From Pochonia chlamydosporia 170 (taxonomy: Eukaryota > Ascomycota > Sordariomycetes > Hypocreales > Clavicipitaceae), in the NCBI RefSeq assembly GCF_001653235.2, contig NC_035794.1:2976001-3040000 (forward strand): a DNA stretch of 64,000 nucleotides. Reading direction: 5' to 3'. A program made the translations under genes and the position numbers. How positions within the stretch are numbered: position 1 is the first letter of the stretch; each line of letters begins with the position of its first letter. Positions 12,204-24,256 of the stretch are shown here, piece after piece. The notes under the pieces are model-generated. The model ran no database searches. It worked only from the letters and a program-made list of their open reading frames with translations, and had not been told where the DNA came from.

Positions 12204-14002
12204 TTAAAATTTGCCGTGACCGTGTCCCCGGTGAACATGACGACGTCGATAGTTCGCGCCGGCATTGGGCGTAGGGGCTGGCGAGTCGCCGTATTCCACA
12301 ACAGTGACGAATTTCTCTTCCCAGAGAATCTTGGTAACCTGGTTGCCATTGGTGATGTACTCTGTGCTGAAATAGCTGGGTTGAGCAGATGGAGACGCAG
12401 GAGGAGGAGGAGCGGGTGTTGTGTCAATGGCTTGCGCCCCCGCAGCGTATGAGGTTGTGGTGGGCTGAGGCTTCGGTGAGGAGTTGCTGCCCTCCTTGAA
12501 AGCTTGGCCAGGAAGAGGAGCGCCGGGAGTAGATGGCTTGTCACCTGGACGGTAAGTAAGAGTAGGGGCCTGTTTGATCGAGGTCGTAGCAGGCTGGTTG
12601 TCTTCATCGTTACCAACGCCAACCTTCACTCCACCGGGCAAGCTGACCATGGGACCAAGTACATCCTCCTTAAACAAGGAACCTAGGAGACCTTTCTTCA
12701 TCTTGCATGATGTAGCCTTGCTCTCATCCACAACGTTGAAAAGGGGGCAGTCCTGAATGCGTCCAGAAGGGTTGGTGCAGGTGTTGACAGCTTGCTGGAG
12801 GAAGTCGGAATCCCAACCCATCATGAAATCTCCATGGTAGCCGTAACCTATTATTGTTAGTATAAGCCAGCATCAGTGCTCAATGGGGCACAGCGTATTT
12901 ACCAGTAACGTCACCGTTGGAGAAGACAAATTTGCCGTCGCGGTTCTTGAAGGCGTAGGTGTTCCAAATTGTCTCAAAGAGCATGCTGGGGGTTCGAACT
13001 GGGTATCCTGGTGGGCAGTTACCAGTCATGACCAGGTCGGGGAATGCCATGTGGTCCTTGTGGTTCTTGCTGTCGGTGGCGTCGCCGCCCTTCCAGCAGG
13101 ATGGGAACATGAGTTCGAGTCTGATACCATCAGTGCAGTGCTGGTCAAGATAGGCCTTTTCAGGAAGGTAATGGCGGTAAAGAGTGCCTTCAGGGGTCTT
13201 TGCGTAGTTGAGGCAGTTGAATCCAATTGCACGCTGAGCCAAGTCTTCCTGCTTCGTCTGGCCAAGGGCGGCCCATTGCGACTTATCAGGATCTGGCTTG
13301 CTTGGGTCGCCGACTGTGTAGCTCCGCCGTTCATTGCTTCCGGAGATCATTTGGAATCCTGGGGGGAAGGCGGTGATATTGTTACCGTAAAGTAGGTAGT
13401 AGCTAGTGGCAAGTGTTAGAAAGGGGTCACCTCGCAGCATATAAGTGCGGCATCAGAAGCAACTTACGCCAGCATTCCACCAACTTGGGGAACAATCTCA
13501 AATTTCCCGGTCTTCGCATCTTGGAAGTAGAGACTTGGAGTCCAGTAGGCAGACTTGTCTTGAGTAACACGGCACGAAGTGCAGTCGCCCGCAAGTAGAT
13601 CAGAGGTTTTAGCACCCTCTGAGAAGCCTATTGAGCCACGTTAGCAATAGCAAAACACTTGCATTTTGCTCCAAAACGAGTTGAAAAGGCAAATTAAGCT
13701 TAGCCTTCATGGGGCTTCATCTCCAGTTTTCACAAGCCACCAACCCACACTGTCGGGTCTTGCCGTCTGTGGTGGTGACGCCAAAACGAGCTACCAAGCA
13801 AGAGAAGAATATGAAGGGGCTATTGGCTATGCCATAACGTACCACTGGATCCATGAATAGAGTGTGCATGAGGCGAGGCCTCATCTGGGTTGACAATGGG
13901 GTCAATTCGAGCAAGGCCAACACGTCCAGGGCATTCCATACGCCAAAAGGCATTGGCGCCCGCGATGAGGCCTGCAGACAAGGCCACGGACTTGAGCATC
14001 AT
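12204..14002 (-). CDS. Secreted DUF1996-domain protein
   Basis: Four exons: 14002-13843, 13627-13468, 13402-12903 and 12847-12204. Introns are 215, 65 and 55 nt with GT/AG ends, and every junction restores conserved sequence. The product is 487 aa. A signal peptide (MMLKSVALSAGLIAGANA) is followed directly by the DUF1996 start FWRMECPGRVGLARIDPI and the HAHSIHGSSG|FSEG block (splice 1). It continues with GDCTSCRV, YWTPSLYF, then YYLLYGNN, FPPGFQMISG, CPPGYPVRTP and GDVTG|YGYHGDFMMGWD (splice 3). A Pro/Ser-rich tail ends in a His/Arg-rich GANYRRRHVHRGHGHGKF. DUF1996 proteins are secreted and common in filamentous fungi; their biochemical role is not established. The His-rich C-terminus could bind metal (inference). 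Confidence 0.88.
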
Positions 14003-17000
14003 GAGTGGGTTGATTCAGATCCGTGCAAGAAGGTGTTGACTCGATACGTGATGAATAGAGCTGTAGTGTTCAAGGAGTGGACGATGCAGCAGGGCTGTCT
14101 GTTGAAACGATTGTTAGTGTCTCTGTCACCAAGTTGTTCGTTGCGATAACTGTTCCAGGTTGGCAGGCTGATGAAAAGTTTGGAATCGCAAACAAAAAAG
14201 TCCTTGAAAGAGAAGCCGTTTAACCGACGAGTGAACAGAAAGTGAATACAGATAAGGAAAGAGCATGTGGCTAGCACTTGCTAGGGAGGATGCGATGAAC
14301 GTAAAACTGCGCTCCATGGAACCAACCGAAGGCAGGAGCAAAGCAGGTTCCCCCAAATACAAATGGGCAAATTCTCCTTCCACGATAAATTTTGCCCCTC
14401 TGTGAAGATGAGAGAGCACCTTGAGCCTCCAGCCTGATCCATCACATATGAACGCCCCCCAATGAACTCAGTTCGCCCATGGTTGTTCAGATCGATAGAG
14501 GCCATGGCATGCGCTCTCGCAGTGAAATCGTCGTCGCCAAATTCTCTGCTCCTGCCACTTGGCACGCCGCATCTCCTGCGGCCTGGCAGCTGTCAGTCGG
14601 CTTGTCTCGCACTTGCAATCCATCGTCTAATCCAACGGCCATCTCAGCTCGCCTCCTCAAGGCTCCGACATTGGATAAAGTATCCAGCTCCTTGGATACA
14701 AAAGGGCGTCTGATCGAACGAGTCGGTCATAATGTGCGGGTGCTTACCAAGGATCACGCCTTTGCTGTGTGTGCTTGAATAACCAGTTGGAGACTTCTCG
14801 TGGTCCCGAAAACGAAACAAACAGTATTGAACTATCAAAATGGTATCTGTGAAAACGAAGAAACTTCCTCAATTATTCAACAGAACGTCTTTATCGGCTC
14901 TAGACGTGGGATCCCAGCCCCGCTGCCGCGCCGAGACTGTGAATTCCAGCGAGAGGCACTATCTCCAGGCGCTTTGCCCACTCATGACGCGCCTCACAAC
15001 GCGTAAAATGGCTGGTACAAAGCTCGACTACGAGGCTGCCAATGAGACTAGTTGCCTAATCGATCAACTTGATGGTGTTGGTCTCCTCAAATTTCAGCGT
15101 GGCGATGGTTACTGGTGTCTTGGGTCCTTGCGATTTGCGCTGCACGACCGGATACGTTTGCCACAACGGCGAGCCAGAAATAATTCTTCAAAGCCCAAGG
15201 CGAATTGATCGGAACTGTTCTTTTGCGCGGATGCCCGGTTTTCCTCCTTCAACTGTCCGTCTCTTCCAGAATCTCGGCAATACATGTCGGTGTCGGTGAT
15301 GAGGCAATCCTCGTGGTGGGCTTACACGCAAGTCCGTGCATGACAGTATCAATATGGACAGAAGAACAATTTCCTTACCTGGAATAAGAAGGTATTGAGG
15401 AAAACGATCAGAAATTCAAAGAATCGATAAGAAGGTGTCACGAAAACGCAGGCAAAAAGGAAAGTGGCGAAAGAATCAGTCGTAAGGAGCGCAAATGGTC
15501 GGAATGATGAAGAAGAAAACGAACGTCAAGATACCGAGCAGTCTCGAATACCAAACAGAGAAAGCTCTCACTACTTTGAAAGGAAGGGAAAGAGTCAAGA
15601 AACGAAGTAGAGGAGATGCGGCCACCACGAACTGGCACGCACGAACATATCGAAACAATGGGAGATCACAGTGGGGATGGGCAGTCAGTCCTGATCTCCT
15701 GGACCTCTCACTCTCAGCCCAGCCCTGTTCTCGAAGATGAGATGTTGGTCGCCCGCCTCGGAGCGACGAGGTCCCCCAGAGCAAAATTACAATGGTTCCA
15801 AGGGTCAAACACCATGTACATGTACAGCACATTGGACGAGCCCCCAACTCCATATTCCTACAGGTATCGGATCTTGCACTGCTGGGACTGAGACGATCGT
15901 GGGGCGGATTACGCCCCTTGGTAGCTACTACGCATTACCTGCTGGTTAATGAGCACCTGTTGACAAGTACAGGATACCATCCTCCAGGGAGGCTGGTGTT
16001 CACGGAGATCCAGGCCAGGGTTCCAAGGGATAGCCACAGCCAAAACCTGATTGGCCTGATTACTTGCCGTTTAGGAAGAAAATGTCTCGGCAGGGGCTGG
16101 CAATGCCAGGGGTCAACATCCACAGCCCTGGCTGCATGACGATTGTTGGAATCTCGCTGTGAGCCCTGGCCCCCCTGCACCCTGCCAATTGAATCTTCCG
16201 GCTGTGCTTGAGAGGTTCATCTTTTTTTAATTGCAGTACGTCTCACAGACGAAAGTATGTACGGAGGACTCTGCTACTTATTGGTCTCTGCTGGTTTGTT
16301 CCCGAGCATGCATGCGCTGGCCACACCAGACGGTTTGGGTCGTGTTGGCCCTTGTCCTTGTTGTTACTGGTGGTAGAGCCGCCCTTTGCTAGCAGGGATC
16401 CATTGATATCAATGGCTTTGGGGGGCCGTTTTGCATGACGCAAGTGTGGCTTGTGGTCGAAGCACATTGACTAACTAACAGGCGAGCCAGGTCGGAACTC
16501 GATCAGTTGTGGTTGGTTGCAGATGTTACCAGCGACCGTAGACCACGATTGAATCACAGATGTCATATGACCCGTCAAGGCCATAACGAGCTGCTGTTTC
16601 AATATGATGCAACATTCTTTGATGTCAGTGCAATATTCGCTTTTGACTATCTGCACACGCGACCGGTTATGAAATGATGGCGTTTGGTGGCATCCAACCC
16701 TTTGACACCTTCAGTCCCCAAATCAATATCAGGGGCTCTGCGGAGGTCAACCCTCCACATGTTGCCCAGGACTTGAAACCAGACTGAGACTAGGGTGCCA
16801 ACCAATCCGCACCAAACATTGGTCACCTGGGTTCGTTAGGGACTGTGAAAAACGTCCACATCCTGACAATTGGATCGAAATGCCTCCAGCCGCATACAGG
16901 GACCTTTTGGTGATTGACAGGAGACCGCCCAACAATAGTTGGGATGGACATTGGATGGATGGCCAATGCTTGATGCACTGTCATAATTGTGAAGCATTGC

Positions 17001-18901
17001 AGAACACTGAGGAGCTACATGCCGTCATTTTGTCTCGAGTATCTTGACCGCCGACATGCCGGACTGGGATTCCTCAAATCGCATACTGTACGAATTTTCT
17101 CCCATATTGCTGTGGGAGACAATCGACTGCGCTATTGAAAATTGAACACTCATTGCCGGGAATGGCTTGCAACTCAGAATGTTGCGGAACTATTGATCGA
17201 CTTCTGGTGCATTGCCGAAGCAGGAGTACGGCCCAACGCAGCCATGCGTTCCTGTTTCGGGAATCATTAGTTCTCAGGCATTGTCTTCCTTTGTCTGTCA
17301 TACCGTAACAACTCGTCCCATGTCTTGTGCTATCCTGACTAAATGTCTTGATCCCCTTCTGTTCACCAGTGCGTCGTGTTGTGTTGGTGTCAGTCCGGTT
17401 TTGGCTCCCAACATCAGTCTCGGCACCTAATTCTACCAAATGGCCTCTCCGCCGAACGTGCACCCATCTAGCTGTAATGAACAACACACGCTAATGCTCA
17501 TTCATTTATTGCAAATTATGATGGTTCATACACAGCACCCAAATCCTCTGGAAAGTTCTCCGAAATTTCCTGTTTGGCAATTTCAAGAAGCGCCACCAAT
17601 GGCTTCGCATATCCCAGCCAGGTTCCACTCGCCAAGGCATGTCGCATCCATAGATGGAGATCAACAAAACATCGGGCAAGCAGCGCTCTTGGCGCCTAGG
17701 TGCCAATTTAGAGGCACAATTCGATCCACTGGATGAGCCAAAAGACCCAGTTCTCCAGGCGATGGAAATTAATATCATCCACAAAAGAGAGATTGGAGTT
17801 CTTGGTACCTTCTTTTGGCTGGCGATCTAAATTATGCAGGAAGGAGTCTTGGAAGACAAAGCCTGCTAATCGACGTCATAATGCAACGACAGGTTGAACT
17901 ATTCATCCTTCTACATGCATACGATTAAAAGTATCCAACGCTGTCCAGTTGTACGAGTCATATCAGAGATTTGGTTCGGGAGGCAATGGGATGACTGTTG
18001 CGATGAACTTGAAAAGCTGGGGCTCAGAGTGGTCAGGATATTTCTTGCAGCTGATACACTTATCTAGACTGAGCGTGACATTCCCCCTAGGTATGGAAAG
18101 GTGCATGTAACACAGCAGATGTGAAGGTAATGCTGATTGATGGACACGAAAGAGCTATGCAGTGAAAAGTCTGACATTCCAACGATTCTGTCCTCTGCCA
18201 ACTCGTATCTTATCCAACAAGCCATGTTCAGGATGCAGGTGACCGCTCTGCTCCAGTCCTTCACTCACAAATACTCTCTCGCTTTAGCAGTGAACGACCA
18301 CCCACAAATTGTCCTGCAATTTTTGGCTACCTAGGTAGCCAGGTTAAATTTCTACATATAGCGCAGTACATGATGGCAATATCAACTAATACTTGTCATC
18401 TTTATCAGACCGGCTGTGGTGTAGGGTAGCACGTCAACCGCCCATTCATATTGGTTGCCTCTGCACCTCATGCTGTACAGCATTCGTATTAGCAAATGAC
18501 TATATTCTGTTGGAGCCCTAGTATTCACTGCACTTCGGTTTCTATAACAAATAAAACTGCAATTCCTTTTGATCTTACTTATCAATTCTGGTTGGACATT
18601 GACAAATCCATTGTCAACATCTCCAGTGAGCACGGTGATGCCTCAGGTCAATGAGTCTGCAGCACCGCCACATGTGGCAGTGCGTTATTTTCAATTGGTC
18701 AAGCTATGGCCATGCGCCACGTCCAAGCATCTGCATCAGCCACGCGACAGCTCAACATGCCTTGAGACGGAATGTGCAAGACTCAAGCCATTACGGCACT
18801 GCTATACTCCGTACATTCCACACAGCTACCCAAACGATGCATTGAACTAACAACATCCCGGCTATGACTGATGATAGATTTTGCCTTACCTCTTCTTCGC
18901 G
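14003..18901. other. 4.9 kb gene-poor interval
   Basis: I find no coding sequence with recognisable domains or a coherent exon chain on either strand. The longest frames, such as the 122 codons at 14840-15208, show no homology. A 16-bp perfect palindrome GGCTACCTAGGTAGCC lies at 18325-18340. The base composition is ordinary rather than AT-rich, so this does not look like a decayed transposon. It may hold long regulatory DNA, non-coding RNA or diverged small genes that cannot be seen by eye. Confidence 0.45.
18325..18340. repeat. 16-bp perfect palindrome with CCTAGG core
   Basis: GGCTACCTAGGTAGCC is a perfect inverted repeat in intergenic DNA about 560 bp upstream of the auxilin gene. Its core TACCTAGGTA recurs in full near 27,642 and in part elsewhere in the window. 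Confidence 0.7.
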
Positions 18902-21696
18902 ATGGATGATCTCTCGGGCCTTGATTGGTCCAAACCGACGGGCTCGCAGCCCAAGCCCACCGGCGCCCCTATGCCCATGAATCCGTCTTATCCATACCCA
19001 ACACTGCGACCGAGTCCGTCTCCAGCTGGATCAGGCCGTAGCACGCCTGCGTCGATATCACCAAACTTGGGGCGGTCGTCATCACCTGCAAAACCGCCGG
19101 CTAAAGCGGCGCAGGACAGCTTCAGCAACTTGATGAATTTCGGGTCAGCAAAGGCGAAACAGAACTTGTCTTTAGCCGAACGACAGGCACAACTTGAGGC
19201 CGACAAGAAGAAGAAGGAAGAGGACAAGAGAAAAGTGACAGAGGCGCAATTTGGCAACGCACAGCAATGGGATGCTCTGGGATCTCGCGCATTTACTCCG
19301 AGCCCCAGTATACCCCCGCCTTCCTCGTCAAAGGCAGCTATAAATGACGATGACGACCTTTTTGCTGCGTTTAACAAGGATACCAAGGTGGATAAATCTA
19401 GTCACTATCCGGCCCCGGACTCACATCGCGCGACGCCTGTCGAAGAGAAGAAACATTTGGACTTGAGCAGTCCAAGCGCTTGGGCTTCCTCAACCGCCGG
19501 CATCAACGAGAGTAATACAAACGGAGGCGGCTTTGACGACGACGACGATCCGTTCGGCTTAAATGAGTTGAAACCAAGTGGTCAGCCTAAAGCTGCTCCA
19601 CGAGCACCGCTTGATGATGACGACGACTTTCTTGGTGACCTTGGACGGCCGGTTGAAGAAGTTCGCATGAAACAACAGCAATACCCCGAGCCTGGTAAAC
19701 CGATTGAGCAAGATGAGGCGAGTTCGTCGGAAGACGATCGCTTACCGTCAAGGGAACAATCGCAGGGACCGAGAGGGAATACCGGAGCGAGCAAGGAATT
19801 TGACCGCGCCGTGGCACAATTGATGGATTATGGATTCTCTGTCGAGGATGCTCGGCGCGGGTTGGCAGAGAGTGGTGCTGGGTTGAATGTACAAGCTGCA
19901 GCGAACTGGCTACTGGATGATGCCCACAGAAAGGCCAAAGCCAAGGCTCAAGGGCGGAGTTCTTCGACCAGCTCCTCTCGAATGCATGGCCAGACTGAGC
20001 ATCAGACAGGCACTCATCCTGGACGTGGTGGTGAACCTGACTTGGCCAAATCTGCCGCGGCCATGGGTAGCAGCTTTTTCAAAACCGCGAACTCGTTGTG
20101 GAAAACCGGACAGAAGAAGATGCAGCAAGCTGTAGCTGACTTCCAACAAGATGGAGGCGACCCAAACCAGCCGAAGTGGATGCGTGATGCGCAGCAAGAT
20201 CGAAGGCAAGACAGCGGCCGAGCCAGTCACGATGTTACTGATGAAGCCATGGCTCTCGAAGGTGGAGGACGACCAAAGCCGAGCAGGACGAACAGTCGTC
20301 CGACAGCTGACCCTCGACTAGGGTTGCAACAACCACGCACGTCCTCACCCGCAGCACCTTCATCTGGCAGTCAGAGCCGCAATAGTCCCGTACCCCGTTG
20401 GCAACAGAGCTCATCTCCTGCGGTATCGGATGCTAAGTCAAGATTAAACAGAATGAAGGTTGAGGATGATGATTCATTCTTTGTCAGTGCCAACAGGAGA
20501 AAGAAAACTACTCCAGTACCAGCAGAACAACCCGGACAACAAAAACCGGAACCTGATTTACTGTTCAACGACGACGCGCCACCAAGACCATCTCAGCCGA
20601 CTCCTCAGCGTCCAGCTCAAAAACAAACTCCGCAATTCATGAAACAAGCGCAGGCTACTCCTCCGGCGTCAAGAAAGGCAACGCCAAAGCCAGCTCGACA
20701 AGTCCCTCCGATCAGCCCGTCAGACTTGGAAACATCAACCAAGCACCGACTCGCAGGGACTGCTCAATACAAGCTAGGAAACTACGACGGCGCTCACTCA
20801 TTGTATTCCCAGTCCATATCTGCTCTCCCGGAGACACACCCGTTGAGGATTGTCCTCCTTACGAACCGTGCCCTGACGGCCATCAAAACTGGCAACATGA
20901 AACAGGCCGTCCGAGACTCTGACGAAGCACTGAAACTCATCGGTTCGGGGAATGGTAAAGGCGAAAGCGTTGTCATTCAGGGCGAGAATGGTAAAGAAGA
21001 GGCCAGAAATATGGCTGAGCTGTGCGGAAAGGCATTTTCTCGGAAGGCTGAAGCATTGGAACAAATGGAAAAGTGGGAGGAAGCCTTTTCGGTCTGGGAT
21101 CGGTGTGTAGAAGCTGGGCTTGGCGGAGCAGCAGCCATCCAAGGTCGTTCACGGTGTAAAGACGTATCTGCACCGAAGCAAAAAACGCCAGTGCCAAAAC
21201 CAAAACCAGCAGCGAAACCGAGACCTACGCAGACAGCATCGGCTAGCCTGGCACCAAAAAAGGACTCGGAGGCAGTTACTAGACTTCGTGCGGCTAATGC
21301 TGCGGCGGCTAAGGAAGACGACGAAAAGTTTGCTCTCTCAGACAAGATTGATGCGAAGGTTGGAGCGTGGAGAGATGGAAAGAGAGACAACCTACGTGCT
21401 CTTCTTACAAGTATGGACCAAGTTCTCTGGGAGGATAGTGGATGGAAGTCGGTAGGCTTGCACGAGTTGGTCATGCCCAACAAGGTCAAGATATCTTACT
21501 TGAAGGCGGTTACCAAGACACATCCAGACAAGGTAAGCATCGAGATTATGCTGCAATACTGGTGAAGAAAGTAGTCGCTTACATTTTAAAACAGCTTCCC
21601 CAAACGGCATCCACAGAGGTCCGACTCATTGCAGCTATGGTATTCGCCACTCTGAACGAAAGCTGGGACAAATTCAAACAGGAGAATGGGCTATAA
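18902..21696 (+). CDS. swa2: Auxilin-type clathrin-uncoating co-chaperone (UBA-TPR-J)
   Basis: Exons 18902-21532 and 21595-21696 (62-nt intron right after the HPD motif). The product is 910 aa. I start at MDDLSGLDW; an upstream in-frame ATG seven codons earlier adds only MPYLFFA. The order matches yeast Swa2. First comes an N-terminal disordered region with acidic DDDD-type, clathrin-binding-like motifs (DDDDLFAAF, DDDDPFGL, DDDDFLGDL). A UBA domain follows at about residues 298-343 (FDRAVAQLMDYGFSVEDA). A TPR unit lies at about 613-685 (AQYKLGNYDGAHSLYSQS). The J domain is C-terminal (VLWEDSGWKSVGL, then KTHPDK, then FATLNESWDKFKQ), with the HPD triad intact. The role is recruiting Hsc70 to strip clathrin from vesicles. 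Confidence 0.88.
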
Positions 21697-21918
21697 AGTG
21701 CGGGAGTTGAATGGCTAGAGCATGATGAGGCGAATGATAGACTACGACTGATGCTTTTGTTCTTGAATAAAATTAGTATTTAGGCTGTGCCCTGGTGAAA
21801 AAGGGCCGCCATTTAAAAGTACTTCGATTTTGTCGCTCCAAAACACCGTGCCATGCCATGTACCTGTCCCAAATCGTAATCCATTCGGACGCTCTTGCAC
21901 CCAAGTGTCCTGTCATAT

Positions 21919-22469
21919 CTATAACCCCAGCATGCGTCTAACACCATCCCGAACCTTCTTCTCGTAGTCTGCCCTCCTCTCCCTCCACATCTTGGCTGCT
22001 TCCACATTCGCGGGGCTTTCGTCATTAGGCTCCGCAAGCATGCTCATCACCGATATGAGAATCTTTTCGACGGACTGGATTGGGGACCAGCGCTCGGACG
22101 CATGCTCGTAGTGGTTTGGGTCGTCGCCCGGCGCGTGGAGGATAGAGATGCAGACCAAGCCGCTGGGGTACACTGGCGGTGTTAGCATTCTGTGAGGAGG
22201 GAACAAATAGCGGTGGACGTACCGTTGGGATGCCACATGTCTGCTAGGAACTTCATTGTCGGCGGCGCAAGAGGGTAGTCCTTTGGGAATTTCAGTTCAG
22301 CGGGGAAGACGCCGCCTTCGAAGGGTGTCCCCTCGGGACCTTGGATGAGACATTCCCAGTGGAGGAGGTCGTCTTCGGAGATGGGGCCGGCGGTGATGCC
22401 TTCGGGGGGGTTGTTGGTTAGGGCGCGGTATTCTTGGAGGAGGCGGCGGTGCGCGGTGGATTGGGCCAT
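21919..22469 (-). CDS. ubc7: Ubiquitin-conjugating enzyme E2, Ubc7/UBE2G2 type
   Basis: Exons 22469-22223 and 22172-21919 with a 50-nt intron (GTACGT...GCCAG). The product is 166 aa, the usual length for the family. The UBC fold is complete: [11 protein letters not shown], the [19 protein letters not shown] core, [10 protein letters not shown] and [24 protein letters not shown]. The catalytic Cys is in VCISIL, followed by the acidic-loop insertion ([17 protein letters not shown]) that marks Ubc7/Cdc34-like E2s. [18 protein letters not shown] and a helical C-terminus complete it. Ubc7 works with ER membrane E3 ligases in ER-associated degradation. The gene converges with the auxilin gene and is the last clearly core gene before the AT-rich region. 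Confidence 0.92.
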
Positions 22470-22977
22470 GATATTGGTGGTATTGGGGGATGAATGTTGT
22501 AGATGGTGAGTTTGGGGATGGAGATGGTGAGCCGAGGTGGTGGTCGTGGAGTTTTGGTCGTGGCGGCAGTTGATGGTGGGATGGGCGCTGACATAATTGT
22601 GTCCAGTTCGTCTGTTGCACCGATGCCGCTTGCACTTACATGCCTGAGAGTGTAAGACTACGACGAAAATAGATAAAAATGTGTTCAACTACCAATAATA
22701 TGTTTAATACAAGGTCAACTTATTACTAATATTGTGAATTTTATAATTTCTTGAAGGTTTCTATGCAACTGTTGGTGTGATACTAAGCTGTCAGGGTCAC
22801 ATACCTCAGCCGCCGAGTATGTTAACAAGAGAAGGTGTAATATTGCTTTAATTTAAGGTTCTTTTTAATATTTCTTGCTTTCTTAAACTTTCTTCTTTTT
22901 AGCTTCCCTCTTAATATTAGAAAAAATTTCTTAAATTAGTCTATAAAAGAGAGTTATTTTCCCCTTTATTTCTGTAG
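22470..22977. other. AT-rich transition between core and accessory DNA
   Basis: From about 22,680 the composition shifts abruptly to T/A-rich DNA (for example TTAATTTAAGG, TTAATATTAG), with no coding potential until the decayed chromodomain frame. The first 200 bp should be the ubc7 promoter. The rest resembles mutated repeat DNA. Confidence 0.55.
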
Positions 22978-23607
22978 TCTGGGAGGCGCTGTCCGGATAC
23001 CACCATTGCAAGCTATGAAGAATGGCTGCTTTCGGGTGCCGTGCTCAAGTGTATGCGCGATAACGGCACCATGGCGTTCCAAATACAATTCACGCATACG
23101 CCCTCTTCCTGCGATGTTCACAGCAAAAAGTCACAGCAGCTAACGAGTACCTTACCTAAAGGCACGGGCCAGCAGAGCTGCACTGTGAAGCCCAAAGGCC
23201 GTGCATTGTTAGACGAGGGTTCTTTAACATTGAAGCAAGGCATTCTACCTCAGCAAGCATCGCCGGACTACTCCGACGATGACGATATCTACAAAGTGGA
23301 ATTACTAGCACGGTGGGGTAAGAACATATTCTTCCTAAGGTGGGACATTGACGGCAGTACTAGTTGGGAGCCGCGGAGGAACATTCCGGACAAGGAAATG
23401 CTGTATAACTTTAAGTCAAACTACGACGGATTTAATGAGGGAGTTAACGTGCTGCATATGCGGGAAACCGAGCGTGATAAACGAAAATATCTCTTGCATT
23501 TCAAGGGATGACCGGCGGGTGAGGACGCCTGGGTTGATGAGAAGTTGTTGAGCCCAAGCCTTCTAGAAAAGGTCAGGAAAAGTGGACTAGATGCTATTTG
23601 TATCTGA
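22978..23607 (+). pseudogene. Decayed chromodomain-protein ORF
   Basis: A continuous coding-like frame runs from just after an in-frame TAG (22975-22977) to 23607 and is broken by TGA at 23509-23511. Before that stop it reads a YEEWLLSGAVLKCMRDNG block and then a chromodomain-like unit (IYKVELLARWG, FLRWDIDGSTSWEPRRNI). A second block, VNVLHMRETERDKRKYLLHFKG, ends at the TGA. After the stop the same frame continues sensibly (PAGEDAWVDEKLLSPSLLEKV) to a natural-looking end. The TGA could come from CGA by a C-to-T transition, as in repeat-induced point mutation. No ATG with good context is evident at the 5' end. It could be a recently killed gene or a repeat relic. Confidence 0.55.
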
Positions 23608-24256
23608 TATATACGGTATTGAGACGTTCATTAATTAATAGAGACTTTACCGCACGACATTTTGATCAGCCCGCAATTGCGTGACACTGACGAGAGCCAT
23701 GGCTCTCAATGCGAATCGGCGCGACCTCGCTCAGCCTCCACAGCTTCATCTGCAAAGCCAAGAACATCATGGGTCTTCTCTCACATGCCCGACGGAGATA
23801 GGGAGACTAGATACTACAACCAACGGACGGGGAAGTAATCCTCGAACAAGCTCGTCCTGCGCCCGAAAAGAATCCCTAAAAGCGCCCGCCGTCTAAATAA
23901 CCAACCGGGAGATTCGATCGCGCCTGACTAATTTGAAGCATTATACGTGAGGTTCATCACGGCCTGTTCTCTGCCATTTCGGCTTGTTAAGTGTCATGAG
24001 TTTCAAGCGCTCCTCACCTACCTTAAGACTAATGTTAATGCTTAGCTCCCAGACACACACGAAACCATTAAATGGATTATGTGACAGTTTAGCAGTTAGA
24101 AAGTGAAGAAATGTCTCAAGACGCTCCCAGGCTGTGTCTGTCGATCATAGCTCTAGAGTCCTTTTATATCTTCATTGTAATTATCCCACAACATATCAAT
24201 TTTATACAAGTATGTGTGGTATAGCTACATGCAAAAGGAGTATTCGATGGATAGAG
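23608..24256. other. Intergenic, nothing supported
   Basis: This 649-bp gap separates the chromodomain relic from the 3' end of the first regulator gene. No coding, RNA or repeat signal was found. Confidence 0.45.

Noticed and set aside
14840..15208. 122-codon plus-strand frame in the gene-poor interval
   Set aside because: Translation lacks any domain, signal or consistent hydrophobic core; two other frames over the same DNA are equally open.
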